From: Arthrobacter liuii
Lineage (GTDB): Bacteria > Actinomycetota > Actinomycetes > Actinomycetales > Micrococcaceae
Assembly: GCF_014639275.1 (NCBI RefSeq)
Contig: NZ_BMFW01000008.1
Location: 660 to 64,659, forward strand
DNA length: 64,000 nt
Reading direction: 5' to 3'
The notes beneath the pieces are model-generated. The model was not told the DNA's origin and made no database searches. It was given only the letters and a program-made list of their open reading frames with translations. Both the position numbers and the translations under genes were made by a program. Each line of letters opens with the position of its first letter. Position 1 is the stretch's first letter. Of the stretch, positions 7,912-17,415 are shown piece by piece.

Positions 7912-8594
7912 AGCAGGCCCCTTTCGATGATGGTGCGAACGTTCTGGTCCTGGAGGATTTCCACCCGGTGTCCTGGGGTGGCAACGAAGATCCGGCCCTT
8001 GCCCCACTGCCGGGTCCAGATGGCCGGGGAAGTGACTTCGCGGTTCCAGGGGTCCCACTCGCGGACTTTCTGGGTGGTGGTGGCCAGGACGTCGATGTAG
8101 TCGTCTGAAAGCACCCAGTACTGTTCGGTGACCAGGTCGAAGTCCTTGATGCCCTTTGTGATGGGGTGCCCGGCCGCCGCGGGCAGCATGTTGACGGTGT
8201 AAGGCACGTAGTTGTCCGACTGCTCGCCCATGCATTCGTCAGGGTGCTTGCCGGGGTGGCAGGCGAACTGGCCGCCGATCAGGTGCAGGTAGTCCGAGGT
8301 GTTCCGGTAGGAATCGGCGATGCCGCCGTGCCAGCCGGCCAGGCCGGTGCCGTTCTCCACGGCTGCCCGCAGTCCGGCGAACTCGTCCTTTTCGATGGTG
8401 GTCATGGTCATGCACTGCATGATCAGGTCCACCCCTGCCATATAGCCGGCGTCGGCATAGACCTTGGGGGATTCCTCCACCCGGACGTCATAGCCGTTGT
8501 CCTTGAGGTAGGGGATGAAGAGCTCCGTGGCCTCGTAGGGCTGGTGGCCGTCCCAGCCGCCGCGGACGACCAGCGCGTTCTTGGTTTCTGTCAT
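7896..8594 (-). CDS. ThuA-like domain protein
   Basis: A 232-residue protein consisting of one ThuA-like (class I glutamine-amidotransferase-like fold) domain: NALVVRGGWDGHQPYEATEL at the start, then GLAGWHGG, HPITKGIKDF and KGRIFVATPGHRVE. ThuA of Sinorhizobium acts with the Gfo/Idh enzyme ThuB in trehalose/maltitol use through 3-keto sugars, so its place between two Gfo/Idh genes fits a role on a keto-sugar. AAAGGA precedes the ATG at good distance. It overlaps the next gene and follows the isomerase gene by 47 bases. Its exact reaction is not settled for the family. Confidence 0.85.
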   Translation of the reverse strand: MTETKNALVVRGGWDGHQPYEATELFIPYLKDNGYDVRVEESPKVYADAGYMAGVDLIMQCMTMTTIEKDEFAGLRAAVENGTGLAGWHGGIADSYRNTSDYLHLIGGQFACHPGKHPDECMGEQSDNYVPYTVNMLPAAAGHPITKGIKDFDLVTEQYWVLSDDYIDVLATTTQKVREWDPWNREVTSPAIWTRQWGKGRIFVATPGHRVEILQDQNVRTIIERGLLWASR

Positions 8595-8641
8595 TGACGT
8601 TTCCTTTGTTTGACTGCCGGCTTTTGCCGGCAAAGCGTGGG

Positions 8642-9646
8642 TCAGCGGCTGGCGAAGGCTGCGTCGAAGGCAGCTGCCGGTGGGGCGATCCGGGCCAGTT
8701 CCTGGACCATGGCCAGCGCCTGGGGGGCTCCGACAAGGCGGTCCATGCCGGCGTCCTCCCACTCGATGCTGGTGGGGCCTTCGTAGCCGATGGCGTTCAG
8801 GGTCCGGAAGATCCGGTTCCACTGCACGTCCCCGTGCCCTGCCGTGACAAAGTCCCAGCCCCGCCGGGGGTCTGCCCAGGCGAGGTGGGAGCCCAGGCGG
8901 CCGTTGCGGCCATCCAGCTGGCGGACGGATTCCTTCACGTGGACGTGGAAGATCTTGTCCGCGAAGTCCTGCAGGAACATCACGGGGTCCAGGTCCTGCC
9001 AGATGAAGTGGGAGGGGTCGAAGTTCAGGCCAAAGTTCTTCCTGTGGCCGATCGCCTCGAGGGTCCGTTTGGCGGTCCAGTAGTCGTAGGCGATTTCGGA
9101 CGGGTGGACTTCCAGTGCGAACCGGACACCCACTTCGTCGAAGACGTCCAGGATGGGGTTCCAGCGGTCCGCGAAGTCCTGGTATCCGGCGTCGATCATT
9201 TCCTGGGAGGCCGGCGGGAACATGGCCACGGCCTTCCAGATGGACGAGCCGGTGAAGCCTGTCACCGTCTTTACGCCGAGGCGGGCAGCGGCGCGTGCGG
9301 TGTCCTTCATCGATTCGGCGGCGCGGCGGCGCACACCTTCAGGGTCGCCGTCTCCCCAGATTTCAGCCGACAGGATGCCCTGGTGGCGCTGGTCGATGGG
9401 GTCGTCGCACACGGCCTGGCCGGTGAGGTGGTTGGCGATCGCATGGACCTGGAGGTTGTTCTTCTCCAGGATGTCCAGGCGGCCCTGGAGGTAGTTGTCG
9501 TCCTCCGCCGCACGGCGCGGGTCCAGGTGGTCGCCCCAGCAGGCGATTTCCAGTCCGTCGAAACCCCACTCGCCGGCGAGCCGCGCCACTTCTTCAAAGG
9601 GCAGGTCGGCCCATTGGCCCGTAAACAGCGTGATTGGTCGTGTCAT
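8642..9646 (-). CDS. Sugar phosphate isomerase/epimerase-like TIM-barrel protein
   Basis: A 334-residue protein of the xylose-isomerase-like TIM-barrel superfamily. Probable metal ligands are Glu in [12 protein letters not shown], Asp and His in NFDPSHFIW, His in IFHVHVKE and Glu in [10 protein letters not shown]. Members include epimerases, isomerases and the metal-dependent lyases that eliminate the aglycone from 3-keto-glycosides. Position beside two Gfo/Idh dehydrogenases and ThuA makes a 3-keto-sugar isomerase, epimerase or lyase the most likely role, by inference. The ATG follows AAGGA with seven-base spacing. Length and motif order are normal. Confidence 0.87.
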   Translation of the reverse strand: MTRPITLFTGQWADLPFEEVARLAGEWGFDGLEIACWGDHLDPRRAAEDDNYLQGRLDILEKNNLQVHAIANHLTGQAVCDDPIDQRHQGILSAEIWGDGDPEGVRRRAAESMKDTARAAARLGVKTVTGFTGSSIWKAVAMFPPASQEMIDAGYQDFADRWNPILDVFDEVGVRFALEVHPSEIAYDYWTAKRTLEAIGHRKNFGLNFDPSHFIWQDLDPVMFLQDFADKIFHVHVKESVRQLDGRNGRLGSHLAWADPRRGWDFVTAGHGDVQWNRIFRTLNAIGYEGPTSIEWEDAGMDRLVGAPQALAMVQELARIAPPAAAFDAAFASR

Positions 9647-9680
9647 CGTATTTCCTTGGTCGCTCGAAGCTGGGAGTTGG

Positions 9681-10871
9681 TCAGACTTTTTGCCATTGGC
9701 TGGAGTTGGCGGCGCTGGATTCCACGGCCGCGAGGACCCGCTGCACCTGCAATGCGTCCGCGAAGGACGGCTCCGGCTGGCGGCTCTCACCGATGGCGGT
9801 GACGAGGTCCACCACCTGGTGGGTGAAGCCGTGCTCGTACCCCAGGCCGTGGCCCGTGGGCCACCAGTTGCCGACGTAGGGGTGCTCGGGCTCCGTGACG
9901 AAGATCCGGCGGAAGCCGGCGTCAGGGGCTTCCGCCGCGTCATAGAAGGACAGGACGTTCATGTCCTCGAAATCGAAGGCGAGGGACCCTTTGGTGCCGT
10001 TGACTTCCAGCCGCATGGCGTTCTTCCGGCCCAGGGCGTACCGCGTTGCCTCAAAGACGCCGATGGCACCTGCGGAAGCGCCGCCGTCGAACTTTGCACT
10101 GAAGATGGCCGCATCATCAACGGTGACCTTCCCCCGCGGGGCATCGCCGCTGATGTTCCCGTGGCCGCCCAGGCCCACGAGGTCTCCGGCCAGCGGGCGT
10201 TCGTGGACGAAGGTTTCCAGCATCGCCGAGACCCCGCTGATGTTCTGCCCGGTGACCCACTGGGCGGCGTCGATGCTGTGTGCCCCGATGTCGCCCAGGG
10301 AGCCGGAGCCGGACTTGCTCTTGTCCAGCCGCCAGGTCATGGGGGCATTGGCGTCGGAGAGCCAGTCCTGCAGGTACTGGGCCCTGACGTGCCGGATTTC
10401 GCCGAGACGGCCCTGGTCCACGAACCGCTTGGCCAGCGCCAGCGCGGGGGTGCGGCGGTAGCTGAAGCCGCACATGGAGAAGACGCCGTGCTTCGCGGCG
10501 GTTTCCGCGGCGAGCGTCATCCTCTCGGCTTCCTCCACGGAGTTGGCCAGCGGCTTTTCGCACAATACGTGCTTGCCGGCTTCAAGGGCGGCGATGGCAA
10601 TCTCGGCGTGCGTGTTGCCGGGGGTGCAGATGTCGATGAGGTCGATGTCGTCGCGCTCGATCAGGCGGCGCCAGTCGGTCTCCACCGACTCCCAGCCGAG
10701 CTTGTCCGCTGCGGCACGGACGCCGTCTGCATTCCTGCCGGCCACGGCGGTGAGCTGTGGCTGCAGCGGCAGGTCGAAGAACCTCGGTGCGGTGCGCCAG
10801 GCGTGGGAGTGGGCTGCACCCATGAAGGCGTAACCCACCATGCCGACCCGCAGGGGTTGGGGCTGTGTCAT
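9681..10871 (-). CDS. Gfo/Idh/MocA family sugar dehydrogenase (upstream copy)
   Basis: A 396-residue NAD(P)-dependent dehydrogenase. The nucleotide loop is [16 protein letters not shown], where Tyr and Phe replace part of the usual GxGxxG. LCEKPLA carries the catalytic Lys, and [19 protein letters not shown] is the substrate-side His motif seen in glycoside or inositol dehydrogenases. It differs strongly from the other Gfo/Idh protein of the operon, so the two probably act on different intermediates or as oxidant and reductant. AAAGGAC precedes the ATG. It follows the MalG-type permease by 12 bases and precedes the isomerase by 34. Confidence 0.9.
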   Translation of the reverse strand: MTQPQPLRVGMVGYAFMGAAHSHAWRTAPRFFDLPLQPQLTAVAGRNADGVRAAADKLGWESVETDWRRLIERDDIDLIDICTPGNTHAEIAIAALEAGKHVLCEKPLANSVEEAERMTLAAETAAKHGVFSMCGFSYRRTPALALAKRFVDQGRLGEIRHVRAQYLQDWLSDANAPMTWRLDKSKSGSGSLGDIGAHSIDAAQWVTGQNISGVSAMLETFVHERPLAGDLVGLGGHGNISGDAPRGKVTVDDAAIFSAKFDGGASAGAIGVFEATRYALGRKNAMRLEVNGTKGSLAFDFEDMNVLSFYDAAEAPDAGFRRIFVTEPEHPYVGNWWPTGHGLGYEHGFTHQVVDLVTAIGESRQPEPSFADALQVQRVLAAVESSAANSSQWQKV

Positions 10872-10883
10872 CGGAGGTCCTTT

Positions 10884-11789
10884 CTACTTGCTGAATCCGG
10901 CGGTCAGGCCTGCGAGCAGCTGGCGCCGACCGATGACGTAAAGCACCAGGATGGGCAGGGTGCTGAGCACCACGGAGGCGAGTACGGCGGGGATGTTGAC
11001 GCTGAATTCACCCTGAAAGGTCCAAAGGCCCAGGGGCAGGACGCGCAGGCTGGGGCTCTGGGTGAGCACCAGCGGAAGCAGGAACCCGTTCCAGACGTGC
11101 AGGCCGTTGTAGATGGCAACCGTCACGATGGCCGGCCGGGTGAGGGGCAGGGCCAGCCGCCACATGGTCTGCCACTCACTGCAGCCGTCCAGCCGCATTG
11201 ACTCGAACAGTTCGTTCGGCACGTCACGGATGAAGTTGGACAAGATCAGCACCGTCAACGGGATGGCAAAGGCAATGGATGGAAGCATCAGTGCCAGCAG
11301 GCTGTCGTACAGGTTGAGCCGGATGATCATCAGGTAGATGGGGATGATCGTGGCCTGCAGCGGGATGGCCAGCCCCATCAGGAACATGCCGTTGACCAGC
11401 TTGAGGAACCTGCCGGCGCCGCGGACGATCGCAAAAGACGCCATGAACGAAATCAGCACCGCCGGAATCACGGAACCGAGCGTGACGATGGCGCTGTTCA
11501 TGAAGTAGCGGGCGAAATCCGCCTCAAGCACCAGCTGGTAGTTCTCCAGGGTGGGTTCGGTGGGCAGGGACAGCGGATTCTGACCGAAGTAGCCGGCCTG
11601 CGTCTTGAGGCTGGTGATCACCACGTAATAGATCGGCAGGATGATGACGGCCAGCCAGAGCCAGCCGCCCAGGCCACCGGGGATGTTGAGCCGCCTCAGC
11701 CGTGTGCCGAACCCCCGCTTGGCGGCTGACGAGCCGCCACGCGGTGCGGTGCGGGCCTCCTGCGTCGTGCTTTTCAGGACGGTACTCAC
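10884..11789 (-). CDS. Sugar ABC transporter permease (MalG type)
   Basis: A 301-residue inner-membrane permease of the carbohydrate uptake CUT1 family. Six transmembrane helices follow a basic N-terminus, with the first at GGWLWLAVIILPIYYVV. The cytoplasmic EAA loop is ESMRLDGCSEWQTMWRLALP, which contacts the ATPase. The GTG start lies one base after the stop of the other permease, with GGAAGG upstream. No ATPase gene is in the cluster; actinobacterial CUT1 importers commonly share an MsiK-type ATPase encoded elsewhere, which I infer here. Confidence 0.92.
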   Translation of the reverse strand: MSTVLKSTTQEARTAPRGGSSAAKRGFGTRLRRLNIPGGLGGWLWLAVIILPIYYVVITSLKTQAGYFGQNPLSLPTEPTLENYQLVLEADFARYFMNSAIVTLGSVIPAVLISFMASFAIVRGAGRFLKLVNGMFLMGLAIPLQATIIPIYLMIIRLNLYDSLLALMLPSIAFAIPLTVLILSNFIRDVPNELFESMRLDGCSEWQTMWRLALPLTRPAIVTVAIYNGLHVWNGFLLPLVLTQSPSLRVLPLGLWTFQGEFSVNIPAVLASVVLSTLPILVLYVIGRRQLLAGLTAGFSK

Positions 11790-11790
11790 C

Positions 11791-12726
11791 CTACAAACCT
11801 TCCAATTGGCTGCCCTGCTTGTCCTTGCCTCCGAGTCGCTGGAGGAATAGGGCGAGTGCAAGGCCGATGATGACGAGAATGACTGCGATGACGCTGGCCG
11901 GACCCATGAGGTTGGCCCGGAAGCCCCGGAGGTACATGTCCAGGGCCAGGACCCGGGTGGAGTTTCCCGGACCGCCGCCGGTGAGGACGAAGATCAGGTC
12001 GAAGTACGTCAGCGACCCCACCACCATGAGGGTTGAGGAGGTGATGATGGTGTACTTCAGCTGCGGCAGCGTGATGTGGAAGAACTGTTTGATGGTGCCT
12101 GCCCCATCAATCTGCGCTGCCTCGTAAAGGGACTTGGGAATCTGCCGCACGCCGCCTTGGTAGATGAGCGTATGGAACGGCACGAACTGCCATGCAATGA
12201 CGAAAATGACCAGGCCCACGGCCAGCTGTGGGACACCGAGCCAGTCCTGGGCAAGGAACGGCAGCCCCAGGCCGGTTGCCAGGCCGAAGTTCGGATCCAG
12301 CAGGGCCTTGAACGCAATGGCGACGGCGGCCGATGACAGCAGCAGGGGGAGGAAGTACAGCACGGCCAGGGCTGCGCGGTACTTCTGGCTGCCAGCGGTG
12401 AAGACGCCCAGCAGGAGGCTGATGGGCGTCTGGACCAGCCAGGAGACGATCATGATCAGGAAGGTCAGGCCCAGGGAGTTGTACAGCCCCGGATCTGCCA
12501 GCACGGAGAACCAGTTGTCCAGTCCCGCCGCCCCAATGGCACCGATCCCATCCCAGTTGGTGAAGCTGAGGATGAACACACCGGCCAGCGGGATGACGGC
12601 GAAGACCAGGAAGAAGAACAGCGCAGGAATGGTCAGCCAGGCCAGGGCGGCCTTGCGTTGTTCTGTCTGCTTGGAATCCTTAACGCTGACGGCGGGCCCC
12701 GGGGCGGTGGAGACGGTGTTACTCAT
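11791..12726 (-). CDS. Sugar ABC transporter permease (MalF type)
   Basis: A 311-residue inner-membrane permease, partner of the MalG-type protein. It has about six membrane helices after a polar N-terminus (first helix LAWLTIPALFFFLVFAVIPL). The EAA loop is SLYEAAQIDGAGTIKQFFHI, followed by LPQLKYTI. The start codon overlaps the stop of the binding-protein gene as ATGA, showing tight coupling. Length and topology are usual for CUT1 permeases. Confidence 0.92.
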   Translation of the reverse strand: MSNTVSTAPGPAVSVKDSKQTEQRKAALAWLTIPALFFFLVFAVIPLAGVFILSFTNWDGIGAIGAAGLDNWFSVLADPGLYNSLGLTFLIMIVSWLVQTPISLLLGVFTAGSQKYRAALAVLYFLPLLLSSAAVAIAFKALLDPNFGLATGLGLPFLAQDWLGVPQLAVGLVIFVIAWQFVPFHTLIYQGGVRQIPKSLYEAAQIDGAGTIKQFFHITLPQLKYTIITSSTLMVVGSLTYFDLIFVLTGGGPGNSTRVLALDMYLRGFRANLMGPASVIAVILVIIGLALALFLQRLGGKDKQGSQLEGL

Positions 12727-14051
12727 TTTCCGAGGGTGCCGTTCATGTTCTCGGCGAACTGCTGCGGCGTGATGGACTTCAGGAAGAGCTGGTCGATGTT
12801 GTTCAGCAGTGCCTCGGCGGCGGTGGGGCTCAATGCCTGGTCCCATGACTGCTGGAAGCTGGGGGCGTTCTTCGCAAGGTCGTAGACGAAGTTGAGGAAA
12901 TCCTTGTCGGGGGACGTGTTCAGCTTGCTTTCGATGCCGTTGACAATGGGCACGGATCCGGAGTTGATGTAGGCGTCGATCATGGTATCGGTCATGATGC
13001 CGTCCTTGAAGAACTTCTTGGCGGACTCCTTTTCCTTGTCGCTGGCCTTGGCGGAAATGGACTGGTAGTTTGCCGGGTTGCCCACGCCGTTCTTCGGGTC
13101 GCCCTTGCCGCCGGCAACGGCGGGGAACTGGACGAATCCCAGCTTGCCGTCCTGGACGAAGTTCTTGCCGTCCCTTTTCATGGGCCCGTACGTCCAGGAA
13201 CCGTGCAGCATCATGGCGGCCTTGCCGGTGTACAGAAGGGCCTGATCGGCATTGGAGTCAGCCGTGATGGAGGAGAATCCCTTGATGAACCCGTCAGCGG
13301 AAACGAGTTCCTGGATCTTGGTTCCGGTCTCGATGACGGCGGGGTCCATCCAGGCATTGGGCTTGCCCGCGAAGATCGCCTTGAATACGTCGGGGCCACC
13401 GATGCGGTCCAGCAGGTATTCGAGCCACATCATGGAGGTCCAGCGCGACTGGCCGCCCAGGGAGAAGGGGGCCACCCCCATGCCATTGAAGGTTTTCACC
13501 AGGGACATGATGTCTTCCCAGGTCTTGGGCGCCTGGACGCCTGCCTTCTGGAACAGTTCCTTGTTGTAGAACAAGACAATCGGACCGACATACATGTTGG
13601 GCAGGGCGTAGATCTTGCCGTTGACCGTGGCGGCGCTGAAGGTGGACGGGAAAAACTTCTTCTTCAGGTCCGGTTCGGAATCCAGCCAGCTGGTGAGGTC
13701 CTCAACCTGGTTCGCCTCGGCGTACGTCTTCAGGGTGCCGCCACCCCAGTTGTAGATGATGGTGGGCGCCTGGTTGGCGCCAATGGCGGTCTTGATCTTG
13801 GTCTTATAGGCATCGTTCTGGAAGAAGGTGACCGCGATCTTGTTGTCGGGGTTTGCCTGGTTGAAGGTATCGATGGCCTTCTGCATGTTGGTCTGGTTCG
13901 GCTCGCCGGACAGGAACCACATGCTGGCGCCACCGTTGCCGCTGGAGGCGCCCGGACCTGACGTCCCGCAGGCTGAGGTAGCGGCAACGGCAAAGGGAGT
14001 AAGGACAGCGAGGGCGAGGAAAGAGCGGCGAGAGGTCTGGGGTTGCTTCAT
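12723..14051 (-). CDS. Sugar ABC transporter substrate-binding lipoprotein
   Basis: A 442-residue extracellular solute-binding protein, family 1. The signal peptide starts MKQPQTSRRSFLAL, which has a twin-arginine-like SRRxFL motif, and ends in a lipobox with Cys at about residue 28 (ATSACG). The mature protein has the CUT1 pattern, including GKIYALPNMYVGPIVLFYNK and GKAAMMLHGSW. It is first in the seven-gene operon, behind GGAG and an ATG. The upstream region holds a TTCGAAA palindrome opposite the divergent LacI gene, so induction by the transported sugar is likely. The sugar cannot be named from sequence. Confidence 0.92.
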   Translation of the reverse strand: MKQPQTSRRSFLALAVLTPFAVAATSACGTSGPGASSGNGGASMWFLSGEPNQTNMQKAIDTFNQANPDNKIAVTFFQNDAYKTKIKTAIGANQAPTIIYNWGGGTLKTYAEANQVEDLTSWLDSEPDLKKKFFPSTFSAATVNGKIYALPNMYVGPIVLFYNKELFQKAGVQAPKTWEDIMSLVKTFNGMGVAPFSLGGQSRWTSMMWLEYLLDRIGGPDVFKAIFAGKPNAWMDPAVIETGTKIQELVSADGFIKGFSSITADSNADQALLYTGKAAMMLHGSWTYGPMKRDGKNFVQDGKLGFVQFPAVAGGKGDPKNGVGNPANYQSISAKASDKEKESAKKFFKDGIMTDTMIDAYINSGSVPIVNGIESKLNTSPDKDFLNFVYDLAKNAPSFQQSWDQALSPTAAEALLNNIDQLFLKSITPQQFAENMNGTLGK

Positions 14052-14108
14052 TGCTTCTCCATTGTGAATTCTTCGAATCGGGATCCGGGGCGTTCGCTCC
14101 GACTTTAG

Positions 14109-14124
14109 TTCGAAACATTTCGAA
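14109..14124. promoter_or_regulatory. TTCGAAA palindrome, probable LacI operator
   Basis: TTCGAAACATTTCGAA has perfect 7-bp arms separated by two bases, about 60 bases before the binding-protein gene and in the intergenic region shared with the divergent LacI gene. It is the strongest palindrome there and probably the operator of the sugar operon. Inferred. Confidence 0.6.
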
Positions 14125-14267
14125 CGGTGATATAAGTCACGCTGTAAACTAAAGCTCCAAAAATCGGCGTAGTCAAGGGATCGTAGAGGATATTTTTGGA
14201 AGGAACTGGTCTCCTGCGCGCTGCTTGACGGCAGAACTGCTTCTTCTGCAGAATGAGTGCACTTCTC

Positions 14268-14280
14268 ATCTTCGAAAGAT
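14268..14280. promoter_or_regulatory. Second TTCGAAA-related site before the LacI gene
   Basis: ATCTTCGAAAGAT has 5-bp arms around CGA and shares TTCGAAA with the site at 14109. It ends nine bases before the LacI start codon, where binding would block its translation or transcription start. It suggests autoregulation. Inferred. Confidence 0.4.
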
Positions 14281-14289
14281 TGCGAACCC

Positions 14290-15333
14290 ATGACGACAAA
14301 ATCGCCGGAGCGGACCAAGCCCACGCTCGCAACCGTGGCCAGGCAGGCAGGCGTCTCGGCTCCGACCGTCTCCAAGGTGGTGAACGGCCGCGACGATGTG
14401 GCTCCGGAAACGAGGGCCCGCATCCTTGCCGTGCTGGAACAGGCGGGTTACCAGTCGCCCGTGCAGCGCAGGGCTGCAGCGGAAACCGGGACGGTGGTGG
14501 AAGTGGTGATCGACGTGCTCGACTCCGCCTACACCATCCAGGTCCTGAACGGTATCCTGCAGTTCGCGGCCGGCGCCGACGTCGAAATCCTGGTGAGCGT
14601 TACAGGCCAGTCCACTCCTGGCCGGCAAACCCCGGAACGCCGTGCCCAGCGCATGCTGGATGAGGGCAGGGCGGGGATGATCGTGGTGACCTCGGCCTTC
14701 AGCGAGACACAACTGCACGCATTCCGCCGCCGCCAGATCCCGGTTGTCGTGATCGACCCGCTCAACCCGCCCTCAGCGGATGTGGTCAGCGTTGGCGCGA
14801 CCAACTGGGCCGGCGGCAAGGCGGCCACCGAGCATCTGCTGGGACTGGGACACCGGCGCATCGCCTACATCGGCGGGATCGAGGGCTCCGAATGCAATCA
14901 GGCGCGGCTGCACGGGTACATGGCAGCCCTGATGGCGCAAGGCATCACTGTGGACCCCCAGTACATCGTGTCCGGCGGCCGCTTCCGGACAGAGAGTGGA
15001 GTCAACGGATTCAGGGAGCTGCTGAAGTTGGACCCCCTCCCCACGGCCATCTTCGCCGGCAGCGACGCCATTGCCCTGGGTGTCCTCAGCGAAGCGCGGC
15101 ACCACGGGATCAGGGTGCCCGAGGACCTCAGCCTGATTGGTTTTGATGGCACCAACCAGGGTGAACAGTCCGTCCCTTCGCTGAGTTCGGTGGCCCAGCC
15201 CCTGGAGGAGATGGGCAGGGCGGCCCTGAGGTCACTCCTGCGCCAGGCGCACGGCGAGGTCCTGGATTCCCACCGCGTGGAACTGGCCACCCAGGTGATT
15301 GTCCGCGAATCCACCGCCCCGCCCGCGGCGTGA
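14290..15333 (+). CDS. LacI family regulator of the sugar operon
   Basis: A 347-residue repressor. The helix-turn-helix and hinge start at residue 12 or so (TLATVARQAGVSAPTVSKVV), followed by the periplasmic-binding-like effector domain with HRRIAYIGGIEGSE and the C-terminal PEDLSLIGFDGT and SVAQPLEEMGRAALRSLL. I chose the ATG at 14290; a GTG 33 bases earlier has no ribosome site and would overlap the TTCGAAA element. Divergent placement from the binding-protein gene and the adjoining enolase-superfamily gene show its probable targets. The ligand is presumably the imported sugar or a product. Confidence 0.9.
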   Translation: MTTKSPERTKPTLATVARQAGVSAPTVSKVVNGRDDVAPETRARILAVLEQAGYQSPVQRRAAAETGTVVEVVIDVLDSAYTIQVLNGILQFAAGADVEILVSVTGQSTPGRQTPERRAQRMLDEGRAGMIVVTSAFSETQLHAFRRRQIPVVVIDPLNPPSADVVSVGATNWAGGKAATEHLLGLGHRRIAYIGGIEGSECNQARLHGYMAALMAQGITVDPQYIVSGGRFRTESGVNGFRELLKLDPLPTAIFAGSDAIALGVLSEARHHGIRVPEDLSLIGFDGTNQGEQSVPSLSSVAQPLEEMGRAALRSLLRQAHGEVLDSHRVELATQVIVRESTAPPAA

Positions 15334-15391
15334 CGGGGGCCTGTTTGGGCCGTCCCCGGTGTGCTGCGCCCATTGACGAAAGACATCACGC

Positions 15392-16597
15392 ATGAAAATC
15401 ACCAACCTCGACACTGTGGTCGTGGACTTTTACCGCACCAACCTCATCTTCGTCCGGCTGGCAACCGATGAGGGCCTGACGGGAATAGCGGAAGCCACCC
15501 TTGAAGGCCAGGAGCATGCAGTACGCGGCGCCGTGGCAGTCCTTGCCGATGCCGTACGTGGCAAGGATCCCACCCGGATCACGCAGACCATTTATGAAGT
15601 GAACCGCGACGCTTACTGGCGCGGAGGCCCCGTCTCGATGACTGCACTCAGCGCCCTCGAGATGGCCATGTGGGATGTCTCAGCCCGCGCGCTGGGAGTC
15701 CCCGTCCACCGGATGCTGGGTGGGCAGGTCCGCGACCGCGTCCGGGCCTACGCCAACGGCTGGTTCTCCGGCGCAAAAACACCCGGGGAGTTCGCCGAGG
15801 CCGCTGTCCAGACCGTTGCCCAGGGATTCCGTGGGCTCAAATGGGATCCTTTTGAGGCTGCAGACCTCATCCTTGAACCCCGCGATGTGCGGCGTATGCT
15901 CGAGCCCGTTGCCGCTGTCCGGGAGGCGGTCGGTGATGACGTTGAGCTGTTTATCGAAGGGCACGGCCGCTTCGACGTACCCACGGCCATCCGCGTGGCG
16001 CGGGAAATTGAACAGTTCCAACCGGTGTTCTTCGAAGAGCCCTGCCCGCCGGACGGCCTCGATGCACTCATCGAGGTACGCAGCAAATCCCCTGTCCCCA
16101 TCGCTGCTGGGGAGCGCTGGATGGGACGGAACACCTTCATTCCCGCCCTGGCACGCAACGCAGTGGACTATATCCAGCCTGACGTCACCCATGCCGGCGG
16201 AATGATGGAACTGTCGTTCATCTCCACGCTGGCTGCAGCCCACTACGTCCCCTTCGCACCGCACAACCCGAGCGGACCCCTCAGCACGGCCGCAACCCTG
16301 CAGCTTGGCGCGGCCCTGCCGAATTTCCGCTACCTGGAGATTATGGCAACGGACGTTCCATGGCGGAGCGAGATCTCCAGTGAGCGTCTCCAGTTGACCG
16401 CGGAGGGCGACATCATGATCCCCGAGGGTGTGGGCCTGGGCATCGAACTGGACTTTGACGCGATCGCCGAGCACCCTTTCACGCCACACCCCATGCGGAT
16501 CTTCAACGATGTGGTGGCCGATATCCGGCCGCCCGGTGCCCGATCGTATTTCAACCTGGAGGGGGCGGCAGCGGGTACCGTCGCAGGCGGCACCTAG
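15392..16597 (+). CDS. Mandelate racemase/enolase-superfamily sugar-acid dehydratase
   Basis: A 401-residue enolase-superfamily enzyme. The N-terminal capping domain leads to a barrel with LKWDPF, metal ligands in LFIEGHGRFD, VFFEEPCPPD and IAAGERW, then YIQPDVTHAGG and the His of FAPHNPSGP. His in EGHGRF and HNPSGP are the pattern of galactonate-dehydratase-like enzymes, which remove water from aldonic acids to give 2-keto-3-deoxy acids. It follows the LacI gene by 58 bases on the same strand and is probably part of the same regulon, acting after oxidation of the sugar. The precise aldonate is unknown. Confidence 0.87.
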   Translation: MKITNLDTVVVDFYRTNLIFVRLATDEGLTGIAEATLEGQEHAVRGAVAVLADAVRGKDPTRITQTIYEVNRDAYWRGGPVSMTALSALEMAMWDVSARALGVPVHRMLGGQVRDRVRAYANGWFSGAKTPGEFAEAAVQTVAQGFRGLKWDPFEAADLILEPRDVRRMLEPVAAVREAVGDDVELFIEGHGRFDVPTAIRVAREIEQFQPVFFEEPCPPDGLDALIEVRSKSPVPIAAGERWMGRNTFIPALARNAVDYIQPDVTHAGGMMELSFISTLAAAHYVPFAPHNPSGPLSTAATLQLGAALPNFRYLEIMATDVPWRSEISSERLQLTAEGDIMIPEGVGLGIELDFDAIAEHPFTPHPMRIFNDVVADIRPPGARSYFNLEGAAAGTVAGGT

Positions 16598-16607
16598 AGC
16601 AACAAAA

Positions 16608-16648
16608 GCGGCTGCCACCCCGGTCCAAAAGGACAGGATGGCAGCCGC
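16608..16648. terminator. Bidirectional terminator hairpin
   Basis: GCGGCTGCCA and TGGCAGCCGC form a perfect 10-bp stem, with an inner GGTCC/GGAC hairpin. It lies between the convergent dehydratase gene and the oxidoreductase remnant. Confidence 0.65.
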
Positions 16649-16664
16649 CGCGTGGGTCCAGGCC

Positions 16665-17415
16665 TTAGTGCTTGACAGCCTCGAGCTTGAGCATCTTGGC
16701 GATGACGCCGTCGAGTTCGGAGTCGTCGAAGATCTTCTTCCAGTCGTCCTTGATGATGGTGTCTTTGCCGTACTGGATGGCGATTTCGCAGGCCTCGGAG
16801 AACGGGTTGGAGCCGCGCAGGGCGTTGGTCAGCGCGATCTGGACGTGGCCGAACAGCATGGCCTTGGCTGCTTCCTCCGGGACGCCGGCGGTGTGGACGG
16901 TCTCGTGCAGGGCTTCGTTGAGCAGTGTGCCGATCATGCAGGCGACAGTTTCCACGAGGGTGGGTTCGAGGATGGCCAGCTGCTTGACGGTGACCCAGTG
17001 GACGTCGATGACGGGGGCGTAGATGATGCGGATGGTCGCCTCGGCAGCGGCCTTGGTGGCGTCCGGGGCGTCCTCATCGATGGCGGCCACCACGTTCTGC
17101 GGGGCGCCCTGGCCGCCGAAGGTGTCGGCCCATTCTTCCTTGGTGGTGCGCTCCAGGAACACCGACGGGTGGCACGGGTGCGCAACTGCCTGGACGACGT
17201 CGTCGCGCTTTGCCAGCAGGCCGGCGTAGGCGGCGGCGGGGTCCAGGGTGAGCAGGATGGCGCCTGCCTTCATCTGGGGGACAACGCCCTCGGAGACGAC
17301 GCCAAGGACGGTGTCCGGAACGGCGAGGATCACGACGTCGGCGCCCTTGACGGCGTCGTCCGTGGCAGTGATCTCGCGGCCTTCAGCCTTGACGCGCTCC
17401 TGGCCGGCGGGGGCC
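16665..17415 (-). pseudogene. 5'-truncated oxidoreductase with 6-phosphogluconate-dehydrogenase-like C-terminus (apionate oxidoisomerase type)
   Basis: The readable frame runs from APAGQERVKAEGREITATDD through VVILAVPDTVLGVV to the C-terminus ELDGVIAKMLKLEAVKH. It matches my memory of the ApnO-like group annotated as phosphogluconate dehydrogenase C-terminal domain proteins. The first 40 or so residues, which should hold the Rossmann GxGGKMG loop, are absent: upstream of about 17415 the DNA switches to the SulP gene. Translation could restart at a GTG at 17333, giving 222 residues, but without the nucleotide-binding loop it is unlikely to be active. The rest of the frame is intact, so the deletion seems recent. 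Confidence 0.75.
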
